From Pediococcus cellicola (GTDB taxonomy: Bacteria > Bacillota > Bacilli > Lactobacillales > Lactobacillaceae), in the NCBI RefSeq assembly GCF_001438655.1, contig NZ_JQBR01000004.1, positions 1 to 64,000 of the forward strand: DNA of 64,000 bases, written 5' to 3'. The notes under the pieces were generated by a model. It was given only the letters and a program-made list of their open reading frames with translations, made no database searches and had not been told where the DNA came from. Shown one piece after another: positions 1 to 8,797 of this stretch; position 1 is the first letter of the stretch; every line of letters begins with the position of its first letter. A program made the position numbers and the translations under genes.

Positions 1-57
1 GTTTGTATCAAATTATAACTTCAGTTCCTATTGGAAAACAAAAGTAAAACTCTTTTT

Positions 58-831
58 TTACTGATTTTTTAAAACTAAATGTTGTTGTATGACGTAGTTT
101 ATAACATTTCCTATAATAATGAGAATAATTAGCATGCCAATTGGATATAATGGATTCCACAAAGCCGCATGCGGTGTGTACCCAACAGCAAATTTAACAA
201 AGTCTTCAATCCAGTGCAGGTCCATGTTATCTTGATATTGAACTAAGAATCTGAATAAGACGACCCAAGCAATTGGAATTACGATCCAAAGAATGCGACG
301 TGTTCTTTTTTTAACTAGTGCAGCCAAACTGCCCATAAAGATTCCGATAACCGCGAAAAACCATAATAATAACCATTCAAATATTAATTCTCCAAACATA
401 TTACCCAAGCCACCAACACCAAAAAAGTTGCCAAACAAGGTGTGATAAAAGGTTTGGTCCGCTTGACCTGTTACAGGTAAGATAACGCCATAATAATAGC
501 CAAAATTAATGAGACTCATTACCAAACTGCAGACTGCCATTACAACGATTGTGGCTTTCCAAACAGTTCGACGAGAAATACCATTTTGAATATAGAATTT
601 AAATGGTTCATAAACACGATAACAAGCCACAAACAAGTAAAATACGGACGCAAAAGGTAGCAAGTCATTTCGCAATAGTCCTGTAACTGTAACACCCATT
701 AATCCGCCAGTAAAAACTAACGCAAACAAAGTTGGCAACACAAAAATAACTAAAATAGTGAGAAGATACGTATAAATAATGCCTTTCAGATAGTACTTCA
801 ATTTATTTTTCATAACTATTTTGGTTTTCAT
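58..831 (-). CDS. ABC-2 type transporter permease
   Basis: A 257-residue, strongly hydrophobic protein with about six membrane segments (roughly residues 13-40, 50-70, 92-115, 150-172, 180-200 and 225-250) and no catalytic motif, as in the membrane half of an ABC transporter. It overlaps the preceding ATPase gene by 4 bases, so the two are translationally coupled. It is the last gene of a five-gene operon starting near 4.7 kb, behind a YtrA-type GntR regulator. Such permeases usually serve peptide or envelope-stress export; the substrate is unknown. No clear terminator was seen before the window edge. Confidence 0.8.
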   Translation of the reverse strand: MKTKIVMKNKLKYYLKGIIYTYLLTILVIFVLPTLFALVFTGGLMGVTVTGLLRNDLLPFASVFYLFVACYRVYEPFKFYIQNGISRRTVWKATIVVMAVCSLVMSLINFGYYYGVILPVTGQADQTFYHTLFGNFFGVGGLGNMFGELIFEWLLLWFFAVIGIFMGSLAALVKKRTRRILWIVIPIAWVVLFRFLVQYQDNMDLHWIEDFVKFAVGYTPHAALWNPLYPIGMLIILIIIGNVINYVIQQHLVLKNQ

Positions 832-1694
832 TTGATCGTGCTCCCCTCACTTGTTAAATGAATAAATAGTTTCTGTAGATCCATTCGCGAAATTTGAATA
901 GTATCTGGGATTTCACGATCATCATTCAAATTACCAAATATATAATTACCCTTTAAATTCCCCAATGATTCAGTTCCAATGATATTTAGCCCTTGTGTAT
1001 AGGCATCCACAGTGGCCCCTGGACCTGTAATAACGTATGCTTGTGACAACATGCGGTCGACATCATCATCAATCAAAATCTTACCATTTTCTAAGACAAA
1101 TACATGCTCCAACATATTTGCCACCTCTTCAATGATGTGGGTGGAAATCACAAACGTCCGTGGGTGACGGCTGTAACTATCTAACAATTCCTTATAAAAT
1201 AACTCCCGATGATTAGCATCAAGCCCCAAAATTGGCTCATCCAAAAAGACGTAATCTACTGGTAAACATAGCGCCATAATAAGTTTAAAGATGGTTCGAT
1301 ACCCTGTTGAAAGTTGACCAAATCGTAATTTGGGATTTAACTCAAAAGCTTCACACAGCTGTTTGGCATAAGACTCGTTAAAACCGCCATATAACAGTTT
1401 AGAGGCCTTAAAAAGCGCTGCGACTCGCTGCCGTTTTTGATAAAGATTGACCTCGCTCATCAAATAAATCTTGCCTAACTGAGCATCGTGCTCATGAATC
1501 GCAACGCCATTAAGTGTCACGACACCATCATTGGGAAAAATGCGGTCGGTCATAATATTCAGCAAAGTACTCTTGCCAGCACCATTCCGTCCTAACAGCC
1601 CATAGATGCGATTAGGTTCTAATTCGAAGCTCACGTTTTTTAAGATTGTCTTGCGGACAAACTTTTTTGTTACTTCAGAAACTTTAATCCCCAT
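828..1694 (-). CDS. ABC transporter ATP-binding protein
   Basis: 288 residues. Walker A is GRNGAGKST at residues 35-43. The signature is LSTGY, a mild departure from LSGGQ that is common in YtrB-like ATPases. Walker B is followed by FLDEP, and a switch histidine lies in ISTHIIEE. The C-terminal 70 residues are an accessory region. It should energise the permease encoded directly downstream (4-base overlap). It overlaps the upstream GntR gene by 11 bases, so regulator, ATPase and permease are co-expressed. Substrate unknown; antibiotic or cell-wall stress is typical for this arrangement. Confidence 0.87.
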   Translation of the reverse strand: MGIKVSEVTKKFVRKTILKNVSFELEPNRIYGLLGRNGAGKSTLLNIMTDRIFPNDGVVTLNGVAIHEHDAQLGKIYLMSEVNLYQKRQRVAALFKASKLLYGGFNESYAKQLCEAFELNPKLRFGQLSTGYRTIFKLIMALCLPVDYVFLDEPILGLDANHRELFYKELLDSYSRHPRTFVISTHIIEEVANMLEHVFVLENGKILIDDDVDRMLSQAYVITGPGATVDAYTQGLNIIGTESLGNLKGNYIFGNLNDDREIPDTIQISRMDLQKLFIHLTSEGSTIK

Positions 1695-2061
1695 TGGTTT
1701 GAAACCCCCTTTTGATCAACTGAACGAGTTCCGCTTCCGTCAACTTAATATTCTTGGCTTCTACGATAATTCGTTTAACGTAATCCTTATAAAATGAAGC
1801 CTGTCGTTTAGTTAAAATAAGTTGATAAGCGCCATTTTTAACGAACATCCCAAGCCCTCGCCTTTTTTCAATTAAACCTTCATCCACGAGTATATTCATA
1901 CCCTTGAGTACCGTTGCCGGATTAATATGAAACTCGCGTGACATTTCAGTCGTTGAGGGAACCTGAGTCTCTTCTTCAAAGGCTCCCGTAAAGATGCCCT
2001 CTTCAATTTGATTGGCAACTTGTAAATAAATCGGTTCCTGACCCGTAAAATCAAATTGCAT
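1684..2061 (-). CDS. GntR family regulator, YtrA type
   Basis: 125 residues: an N-terminal winged helix-turn-helix (about residues 10-75, with VPSTTEMSREF as the recognition region and RRGLGMFV in the wing) and only a short C-terminal helical tail, the hallmark of the YtrA subfamily. YtrA regulators normally repress their own ABC operon. This gene lies 11 bases behind the FtsX-type permease gene and overlaps the next ATPase, so it sits inside the operon it probably controls. The likely operator is the inverted repeat at the operon promoter near 4.68 kb (inference). Confidence 0.85.
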   Translation of the reverse strand: MQFDFTGQEPIYLQVANQIEEGIFTGAFEEETQVPSTTEMSREFHINPATVLKGMNILVDEGLIEKRRGLGMFVKNGAYQLILTKRQASFYKDYVKRIIVEAKNIKLTEAELVQLIKRGFQTNGD

Positions 2062-2072
2062 ATACTCACCAC

Positions 2073-3875
2073 CTAGGACTGCATACTGACAGCAGGAACT
2101 ACTAATTTATTATAAATAAAAAGTGTCACTAAATAATAACCGAGATAGAGTAATAAGAAAATGATAAACGGCGTCTGTAAACCAGCATAAGGATTCCCTC
2201 CCATTAACGGCACAAACAGCTTAAGGCCAAACAAAACATGCACAATTCCCAGTATACCTGGTAATAAGAACAACACCCCTAATTCTCGACGAATCGAACT
2301 ACGAATTAAGGACCGCCGTGCACCCAACCGATTTAACATCCAGTAACGACGCTGATCAGCTTGTGCGCCCGATAAAATTTTAAACATCAAACAACTTGCT
2401 AACATGGTCAGGAAGGCTATCCCTAAGAAGAAGCCCATGAACTCGAGCCCACCAAACATCAGATTAGCCATTTGGTATACAGGGTATGCACCTCCTAATT
2501 CTTGTAACTCGGCAGTTTGATTCATTTGCTTTAATTGATCGTTAGCAATTTTCCCCAAAACTGGTGCACTCTTCGCTAAACTGGTTGTTTGCAATAAAGT
2601 TAATGAACTGGCTTTCGCGGTTAGCTGTTGGAAGTCTTGATGACTCACCATTTTTAGCTTATCAATCGCATAGTTGGCTTGTAAAGAAAAGAGCTGTTCT
2701 CGAGCTTTGCTTTGTTTTGTAACTTGATTTGCGGAAATCTGTCGAATCGTCACCTTTTCATTTTTTGAGTCCGCTATTTGAAATGGCTGAGCCTGAAATT
2801 CACTCTGATCAAAGTATGCAGTCTTCCCAATTATTTTACGTTGATAAGTAGTTTGTTGCTTTAAATCTAATTTAGTCATCAATTCTTTAGTCTGCGCCGT
2901 TTTTTTGTAGACAACCAAATCATACGCTGTATTTCCCCTCGCAATTGTCGGTATCAGGCGATGATAACCCATTCCAACTGTAATTGCGCCTAGTGCCAAT
3001 GCAAACAGAATACTGACAATGGTCAACATTTTAGTGTAGTCACGAATCCTAAAATTCAACTGTCCTAACGTAAAATTATTCAACCCTTTAGCTGCCAAAT
3101 GTGATTTTCTCAAAGCTGCGATTAACAGTTGAAAAAAAGCATTGTATAAAAAATACGTACCCAGCACAATTGTGACAAGCGCAATCGGAATGGACATTAG
3201 GACAAGCGTGTTCACAGCTGCCATTGCCCAATACCCAATGCCCAAAAGAAGAAGACCTAAAAATCCTTCTACGTATCGCCAAGCTGTAATTTTCATCGGC
3301 TTATCTGCTTCTGTGTCATTTCTTAAAAGTCTTAAAACTGGTTTGTGTAATAATTTATGCTGGTTAATTAAGGAAGCCACAAAAAAGATAGCCACAAAAA
3401 AGATCAGTGTGACGAAAACAGCTGACGGACTAAATGAATTGAAGTGTGTGATTTGTACACCGAGCAACTGCATCAGCAGGTTTCCCAGCGCCTTAGTTAA
3501 CCCAATACCAATCAGACCCCCGATGATTGTCGAGACGATTCCGATTAATAGGGTTTCTAAAAAAATCAAGAATCCTAACCGTGACTTTTTTCCACCTAAC
3601 ATAATAAACAGCCCATAATCATGTTCACGCATGGTCATTAAAAATGAGTTCGCATACACAATATAGACAAGTGTAATGATCCCCAGCAGTACTGAACCAA
3701 ATTGAAAGACGATAGAGGCTACCCCAAAGGAAATATTTCCCTTAATCAAGGCTTGATTGGTCGCAATTGCTTCAAACATATAGAAAATGGCCGCTGAAAT
3801 GATTAGTCCTGAGAATGACACAAGGTAATCTCGCCAACGATTTTTAACATTGATAAACGCTAATTTAAATAACAT
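2073..3875 (-). CDS. FtsX-like ABC permease (BceB/VraG type)
   Basis: 600 residues with about ten membrane segments. A large extracytoplasmic domain of about 150 residues (roughly 310-460) lies between two groups of helices, the layout of BceB-type permeases that sense or remove cell-wall-active peptides such as bacitracin. It overlaps the ATPase gene upstream by 11 bases, forming a BceAB-like pair. No BceRS two-component system is adjacent; instead a YtrA-type regulator follows 11 bases downstream. Peptide antibiotic resistance is inferred from family only. Confidence 0.85.
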   Translation of the reverse strand: MLFKLAFINVKNRWRDYLVSFSGLIISAAIFYMFEAIATNQALIKGNISFGVASIVFQFGSVLLGIITLVYIVYANSFLMTMREHDYGLFIMLGGKKSRLGFLIFLETLLIGIVSTIIGGLIGIGLTKALGNLLMQLLGVQITHFNSFSPSAVFVTLIFFVAIFFVASLINQHKLLHKPVLRLLRNDTEADKPMKITAWRYVEGFLGLLLLGIGYWAMAAVNTLVLMSIPIALVTIVLGTYFLYNAFFQLLIAALRKSHLAAKGLNNFTLGQLNFRIRDYTKMLTIVSILFALALGAITVGMGYHRLIPTIARGNTAYDLVVYKKTAQTKELMTKLDLKQQTTYQRKIIGKTAYFDQSEFQAQPFQIADSKNEKVTIRQISANQVTKQSKAREQLFSLQANYAIDKLKMVSHQDFQQLTAKASSLTLLQTTSLAKSAPVLGKIANDQLKQMNQTAELQELGGAYPVYQMANLMFGGLEFMGFFLGIAFLTMLASCLMFKILSGAQADQRRYWMLNRLGARRSLIRSSIRRELGVLFLLPGILGIVHVLFGLKLFVPLMGGNPYAGLQTPFIIFLLLYLGYYLVTLFIYNKLVVPAVSMQS

Positions 3876-4647
3876 CGGTTCTTCCCTCCTGATCTTCGAA
3901 AGTTCCTAATTTATTTAAAATAGTTTGATAAAAATCTGCCCGCTTTTGACCATTGGCTTCGAGCTGTTCCCCGATCTGCCCGTCTTTAATGAACAAAATC
4001 CGCTCACAATAACTCGCAGAAAAAGGATCATGCGTTACCATTAAAACAGAAACTTGCTCTTCCTCATTCACTTGTTTGAGTGTCTCTAACAATTCGCGCG
4101 CACTTTTGGAATCTAAAGCACCAGTTGGTTCATCTGCAAACATAATTTGCGGTCGTGAAATAAGCCCACGTGCAGCGGCAACCCGTTGCTTTTGTCCTCC
4201 AGAAATTTCGACTGGATACTTGTCTAGTAAAGCATTAATCCCTAATTGGCCAGCAATTTGATGAACTAATTCATTGATTTGTCTTTTTTTGACGCCTTGC
4301 AAGGTAAGGGGTAACCCAATATTTTCAGCATTATTTAAACTTTCTAACAAATTAAAATCTTGAAAAATAAACCCAATTTGTTTGGCACGAAAGTCTGATA
4401 ACTGGTTTTGGGTTAATTCCGAAATATCCTGATCTCCAATGACGACTTTCCCTTCAGTAGGTTTATCCATCGTCGCTAGAATATTCAGTAATGTCGTCTT
4501 TCCCGAACCTGAGGCACCCATAATCCCCACAAATTCGCCTTTTTTCACTTTAAAATTAACGTTTTTTAAGGCTGTGTATTGCTTCTCATTCTGCTTGCCA
4601 TACACCTTAGTGACATTTTGAACATCGATAACGGTTGTTTCATTCAT
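3865..4647 (-). CDS. ABC transporter ATP-binding protein (BceA type)
   Basis: 260 residues, the ATPase partner of the FtsX-like permease. Walker A is GASGSGKTT at residues 44-52, the Q-loop is in FIFQDFNLL, the signature is SGGQKQR and Walker B ends FADEPTGALD, all canonical for the MacB/BceA/LolD group. First gene of the operon. A near-consensus promoter and an inverted repeat lie directly upstream (4668-4719), and a purine-rich Shine-Dalgarno stretch (AGGGGG) precedes the ATG. Confidence 0.9.
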   Translation of the reverse strand: MNETTVIDVQNVTKVYGKQNEKQYTALKNVNFKVKKGEFVGIMGASGSGKTTLLNILATMDKPTEGKVVIGDQDISELTQNQLSDFRAKQIGFIFQDFNLLESLNNAENIGLPLTLQGVKKRQINELVHQIAGQLGINALLDKYPVEISGGQKQRVAAARGLISRPQIMFADEPTGALDSKSARELLETLKQVNEEEQVSVLMVTHDPFSASYCERILFIKDGQIGEQLEANGQKRADFYQTILNKLGTFEDQEGRTDVI

Positions 4648-4667
4648 TTTGTTTCCCCCTAGGTAAA

Positions 4668-4691
4668 TTAGTTAATTACTAATGTAACTAA
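4668..4691 (-). promoter_or_regulatory. Inverted repeat, likely operator of the five-gene ABC operon
   Basis: Seven-base arms TTAGTTA and TAACTAA separated by 10 bases sit immediately downstream of the -10 box, over the expected transcription start. A repressor bound here would block initiation. The operon's own YtrA-type regulator is the obvious candidate (inference). Confidence 0.55.
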
Positions 4692-4719
4692 CTATATCAA
4701 GGAGCTATTTTATTGTCAA
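4691..4719 (-). promoter_or_regulatory. Sigma-A promoter of the ABC operon
   Basis: On the minus strand, TTGACA (4714-4719) is followed after exactly 17 bases by TATAGT (4691-4696). It drives the five-gene operon ending at base 58. Confidence 0.8.
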
Positions 4720-4770
4720 TAAAAAACTTTCAAATCGATTTATGTTCCCCATAGATCGGTTCAAAAGTTT
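4719..4770 (-). terminator. Terminator of the 2-hydroxyacid dehydrogenase gene
   Basis: On the minus strand a 16-base stem (AAACTTTTGAACCGAT with ATCGATTTGAAAGTTT, including G-U pairs) is followed by a T run. It overlaps the promoter of the next operon. Confidence 0.65.
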
Positions 4771-4783
4771 TCAAATATATTTA

Positions 4784-5698
4784 TTAAACTAACTTAGCCA
4801 CACTATCGTGAATCATTTGCGCCGAGCTTGCAAACTTATCCTGTTCATCAGTACTTAAGGGAAGTTCTACAATTTGTTCGATCCCATTTTTACCCACAAT
4901 TGCTGGAATTCCTACATAAGTATCAAAACGTTCACTATACCCAGATACAGGACAAACTAAACGTGCGTCAGATAAAACGGCTTGTCCTAGACTAACACCA
5001 CAAGTTGCAATTGCATCAGAAGTAAATCCCTTTCCGGAAGCTACTTCCCACGCACCTTGTTTAGCCGCATCTGCCAACTCGTCGAAGTCGAAATTTTCAG
5101 CTTGTGGTAATTTTTCGATGGCCTGTCCTTGAACACGTACACTTGACCAAGCGACAAACTGCGTATTCCCATGTTCACCCAAAACATAGCCTTCAACGCT
5201 GCGAGGATTAACGTTAAGTTTCTCACCCACAACTCGTTGCATACGAGCCGTATCTAAGAAAGTCCCAGTTCCAAAAACGCGTTGTTTTGAAAAACCAGTT
5301 AACTTTTGTAAATAGCTTGTCACAGCATCGCAAGGATTCATAATATCGATTATGATGCCCTTAAACCCAGAAGCTACAATCTTTGGTGCGATTTCTTTTA
5401 CAACTGCAGCCGTGAATTTAAATTCATCAAATCGGTCACCACCATTGGTTGAAATGGCAATATCACCAGCCGTAATATAAAGAATTTCAACATCTTTAAG
5501 GTCGGCATAGTCTTGGATAGTTACTTGTGTCGTTGTGTTCAACCGAGCTTGTGCATCCTGTAAATCTAACTGTTCAGCACGCGCCTTTTTTTGATCCTTA
5601 TCAATTAAAACCAATGAATCCGCAATTTCTTTAGTGACTAACGTGTAAGCAACCGTTCGGCCAACATTTCCCAATCCAATAATTCCAAATTTTCGCAT
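4784..5698 (-). CDS. L-2-hydroxyisocaproate dehydrogenase (lactate dehydrogenase family)
   Basis: 304 residues. The NAD-binding motif GLGNVG spans residues 8-13. The catalytic pair is Asp149 (in LDTARMQ, with Arg152) and His176 (in GEHGNTQ). The stretches GTGTFLDTARMQR and GEHGNTQFVAWSSVRV resemble the L-2-hydroxyisocaproate dehydrogenase of lactic acid bacteria more than true L-lactate dehydrogenase, and the substrate loop carries GGDRFDEFKF in place of the usual LDH arginine loop. It probably reduces branched-chain 2-oxo acids with NADH in amino-acid catabolism. Monocistronic, with its own promoter and terminator. Confidence 0.85.
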   Translation of the reverse strand: MRKFGIIGLGNVGRTVAYTLVTKEIADSLVLIDKDQKKARAEQLDLQDAQARLNTTTQVTIQDYADLKDVEILYITAGDIAISTNGGDRFDEFKFTAAVVKEIAPKIVASGFKGIIIDIMNPCDAVTSYLQKLTGFSKQRVFGTGTFLDTARMQRVVGEKLNVNPRSVEGYVLGEHGNTQFVAWSSVRVQGQAIEKLPQAENFDFDELADAAKQGAWEVASGKGFTSDAIATCGVSLGQAVLSDARLVCPVSGYSERFDTYVGIPAIVGKNGIEQIVELPLSTDEQDKFASSAQMIHDSVAKLV

Positions 5699-5727
5699 CT
5701 TAACACCCTTTTCTCTTTATTAACTTT

Positions 5728-5755
5728 ATCCTACCATTTTCTATAAACCGGTCAA
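5728..5755 (-). promoter_or_regulatory. Promoter of the 2-hydroxyacid dehydrogenase gene
   Basis: On the minus strand, TTGACC (5750-5755), 16 bases, then TAGGAT (5728-5733), about 30 bases before the start codon. Confidence 0.6.
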
Positions 5756-5829
5756 CCATCAAATCAGACCATCTAAACTCACTCGTGACACTTTACCAAC
5801 TAAATTAGTAAAACCAATCATTTTAAAAA

Positions 5830-5858
5830 TAAAAAGCCGAGAAATTTCTCGACTTTTA
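5830..5858 (-). terminator. Terminator of metNIQ
   Basis: A stem built on AAAGTCGAGAAATTTCTCGGCTTT on the minus strand is followed by TTTATTTTT, directly after metQ. Confidence 0.8.
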
Positions 5859-5866
5859 AACTGGTT

Positions 5867-6700
5867 TTATTTAACTGATTCAACGGGGAGGACAGCGCCT
5901 TTGTAATGTTTTTTAATCCAAGATTGTGTGCTTTCTGATTGCAAAGCTTTCACTAATTTTTTGATTGCTTTATTGTTCTTCTCGTTAGGACGAATTGCAA
6001 TGATATTTTTATATGGTGAAGTTGATTTTTCAATTGCAATTGACTGCGTGATTGGATTCAGACCACTTTGAACAGCGTAATTGGCATTGATAACAACTGC
6101 ATCCCCTTGATTGTTTTTATACAATTGAGGCATTAATTTTGGCTCATAGCTGTGTTTAAATTGGATATGCTTTGGATTAGACGCAATATCTGTAAAGTCG
6201 GCACTAGTAATGTCGACACCCTTCTTAATTGTGATTAAGCCCGCATCCTTAAAAATTGTTAAAATTCGGCCATAATCTGGTGTATTACTGCTTACCAACA
6301 CCGTTGCATTTTTAGGTAGATTCTTTAAATTCTTAACTTTCTTAGAAAATACGGAAATAGGCTCTAAATGAACTGCACCGGCATCCACTAAATTACCCTT
6401 ATTCTTTTCATTCCATTGCTTTAAAAATGGAATATGTTGAAAGTAGTTAGCATCAATATCACCATTAGCTAAAGCCTTGTTGGGAAGAACGTAATCCTGA
6501 AAAACTTTGACTTTTAAATTTACGCCTTCTTTTTTCAACTGCGGCTGCACGTGTTTTAAAATTTGAGCATGCGGTACAGCGGAAGCCCCGACTGTAATTG
6601 TGGTTGTTTTTTGACTGCTACTAGACTTCTTTCCACATGATACCAATAAAAATGCTGTTGCGACGACTGCTAATAAACTAAAAATTTTACTTTTTTTCAT
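5867..6700 (-). CDS. metQ: Methionine ABC transporter substrate-binding lipoprotein
   Basis: 277 residues with a lipoprotein signal peptide: a basic start, a hydrophobic core at residues 8-20 and lipobox LVSC with the lipidated cysteine near residue 22. The mature part is a NlpA/MetQ-family binding protein (VGASAVPHAQIL at its start, and the ANYFQHIPFL stretch). It binds D/L-methionine outside the membrane and delivers it to MetI. Last gene of metN-metI-metQ; the Met-specific T-box leader upstream supports methionine as substrate. Confidence 0.92.
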   Translation of the reverse strand: MKKSKIFSLLAVVATAFLLVSCGKKSSSSQKTTTITVGASAVPHAQILKHVQPQLKKEGVNLKVKVFQDYVLPNKALANGDIDANYFQHIPFLKQWNEKNKGNLVDAGAVHLEPISVFSKKVKNLKNLPKNATVLVSSNTPDYGRILTIFKDAGLITIKKGVDITSADFTDIASNPKHIQFKHSYEPKLMPQLYKNNQGDAVVINANYAVQSGLNPITQSIAIEKSTSPYKNIIAIRPNEKNNKAIKKLVKALQSESTQSWIKKHYKGAVLPVESVK

Positions 6701-6718
6701 TTTCTACTCCTCCTATAT

Positions 6719-7411
6719 TTAAACAACTCGTTTATCCACTTTTCGAGTGGCAAAATCTCCAATAAATTGGAATGCAAACACAATCAAAACAATAATTACC
6801 GTTGAAACTAGGGTAACGGTGTTGTTACTACTTTCAAAACCCTCTTGATAAGCAAGATTTCCTAAACCACCAGCACCGATTGCTCCAGCCATTGCCGTGT
6901 ACCCAATTAAAGATATGGCTGTAACTGTAATACCAGATATTAAAGCTGGTAAACTCTCTGGTAAAAGCACCTTCGTAATAATTTGCCATTGACTGGCTCC
7001 CATGGCGTCGGCGGCTTCTAAAACACCACGATCGATTTCATGAAAGGCTAACTCAACCATTCGACCATAAAATGGAGCCGCAGATACGATCAAAGATGGT
7101 AACGCTGCAACCGGACCAATAATGGTTCCCACTACTTGTTTCGTAAATGGCAATAACAAAACAATCAAGATAATAAATGGAATTGAACGAAAAACGTTCA
7201 CAAAAAGTGCCACAAGCCAGTTGATCACTTTAACTAAAAAGTTTTGGCTGCCACTTGTTTCAAACAACAACAAACCAATAAAGTAACCAAGAATCGCAAC
7301 TACAACAATTGAAACCACAGTCATCCAAATAGTTTCCCAAGTTGCACTCCACATCTGATTCCAATCTACGTTGTTGAATTCAAAATATCCTGTATTACCG
7401 CCCATGTTCAA
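6719..7411 (-). CDS. metI: Methionine ABC transporter permease
   Basis: 230 residues, five to six membrane segments, with a typical inner-membrane permease EAA-type loop around [23 protein letters not shown]. Overlaps metN by 17 bases and is followed after 18 bases by metQ, as in other MetNIQ operons. The N-terminal 20 residues ([20 protein letters not shown]) are soluble. Partner of MetN and MetQ in methionine uptake. Confidence 0.92.
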   Translation of the reverse strand: MNMGGNTGYFEFNNVDWNQMWSATWETIWMTVVSIVVVAILGYFIGLLLFETSGSQNFLVKVINWLVALFVNVFRSIPFIILIVLLLPFTKQVVGTIIGPVAALPSLIVSAAPFYGRMVELAFHEIDRGVLEAADAMGASQWQIITKVLLPESLPALISGITVTAISLIGYTAMAGAIGAGGLGNLAYQEGFESSNNTVTLVSTVIIVLIVFAFQFIGDFATRKVDKRVV

Positions 7412-8432
7412 TCACCTCGGTTTCTACACGCATTGTTTTGAGATAATCAAGTGCCCCATCAATATCTTCCTGATCACCAATCAGTTGTAAGAATAACGAA
7501 CCGATGGCTCCTTCAGCAGTTTGATGAATATTTCCTTCAATAATGCTAATCCGAAGCTTGGGAAATTGATGAATAATTTCCGATACGATTGGCAAATTAG
7601 CTTGATTTCCATGGAAAGTTAACTGAATGATCCGTCCGTTAGGATATTCCTTTAAAAGCTGTTCCACAACAACGTTGGTATCCTCAGGCGACGGCGCCAC
7701 TTCAGAATAGACAAACCGTTTTGTAATCGGTTGCTTTGGATGTTTAAACACCTCAAGGACTTCACCGGTCTCAATAATCTTACCACCATCCAAAACAGCA
7801 ACATGATCACAAATTTTACGAATCACGTGCATTTCATGGGTAATCAAGACAATTGTGATACCTAATCGCTTATTAATATCCATCAACAGATCCAAAACTT
7901 CATCAGTTGTCTGGGGATCCAGTGCACTGGTTGCTTCATCCGAAAGTAAGATTTCTGGATCATTTGCCAAAGCACGTGCAACGCCCACTCGTTGTTTTTG
8001 ACCACCTGATAATTCCGAAGGATAAGCGTCTTCCTTACCTTCTAGACCAACCAACTTGATCAGTTCCTCAGCTTTCTTTTGGCGCTCTGCCTTAGAAATC
8101 TTAGCGATTTCAAGTGGGAATTCAATATTTTTGCGAACTGTTCGTGACCAAAGGAGATTGAAATGTTGGAAAATCATTCCAATCTTATGCCTTTTTTTCC
8201 TTAACCCGCCGCGCTCTAAATCAGAAATTTTGGTACCATTGACATCCACTTCACCAGTTGTAGGTGTTTCCAAACCATTTAACATACGAATTAAGGTCGT
8301 CTTTCCAGCTCCAGAATAACCTACAATACCAAAGATTTCCCCATCTTCAATTTTCATATTGACATCTTTAATGGCTGTGACATTACCCTTATCTGTGGTG
8401 AAGGTTTTTGAAACATCCTTAAATTCAATCAA
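7395..8432 (-). CDS. metN: Methionine ABC transporter ATP-binding protein
   Basis: 345 residues. Walker A is GYSGAGKTT (about residues 38-46), signature LSGGQKQR, Walker [13 protein letters not shown], switch His in LITHEMHV. The C-terminal 90 residues form the NIL domain, which binds methionine and trans-inhibits the transporter in characterised MetN proteins. First gene of the metNIQ operon, behind a T-box leader and a consensus promoter. Confidence 0.93.
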   Translation of the reverse strand: MIEFKDVSKTFTTDKGNVTAIKDVNMKIEDGEIFGIVGYSGAGKTTLIRMLNGLETPTTGEVDVNGTKISDLERGGLRKKRHKIGMIFQHFNLLWSRTVRKNIEFPLEIAKISKAERQKKAEELIKLVGLEGKEDAYPSELSGGQKQRVGVARALANDPEILLSDEATSALDPQTTDEVLDLLMDINKRLGITIVLITHEMHVIRKICDHVAVLDGGKIIETGEVLEVFKHPKQPITKRFVYSEVAPSPEDTNVVVEQLLKEYPNGRIIQLTFHGNQANLPIVSEIIHQFPKLRISIIEGNIHQTAEGAIGSLFLQLIGDQEDIDGALDYLKTMRVETEVIEHGR

Positions 8433-8457
8433 ATCATCAACCTCCTTTTTATAGCCA

Positions 8458-8745
8458 AATAAAAAAGTCCTTCATCCTAATTGTTTACAATCAATAAGGA
8501 CGAAAGACTTTCTTCCGTGGTACCACCCAAATTCACCGATTTTTTTCAAAACCAGCCTTAACAAGTCAAATAATCTTAACTCTGACGCTATAATGGGCGC
8601 ACCCAACATCTGCTTACTTAATGCTCGCAAATGTCATTTTTCATCAAGACCATCTTCAATTAAACCAGCTATTCCCTCACACCAACCGGAAATTCTCTTT
8701 AAGTAGGCTTTAATTTACTCATCTTGCTTTAATGTTTAGCTATTA
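8458..8745 (-). promoter_or_regulatory. T-box leader, methionine specific, controlling metNIQ
   Basis: The minus-strand leader carries the T-box core GGGTGGTACCACGG (about 8512-8532), a Stem I region with the AGTA-containing loop-E type motif, and an ATG specifier codon at 8651-8653 in the context GAAGATGGTCTTG. It ends in a terminator hairpin (8461-8510: AAGTCTTTCGTCC pairing with GGATGAAGGACTT) and a T run. Uncharged tRNA-Met pairing with the specifier should favour the antiterminator and so switch on methionine import. Confidence 0.9.
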
Positions 8746-8750
8746 AATGC

Positions 8751-8779
8751 AGTATACTCAATCCTTAGAATCCTGTCAA
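8751..8779 (-). promoter_or_regulatory. Promoter of the T-box leader and metNIQ
   Basis: Minus strand TTGACA (8774-8779), 17 bases, TATACT (8751-8756): a full -35 and near-perfect -10. Confidence 0.85.
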
Positions 8780-8797
8780 CCGCAAATCAATATTTTT

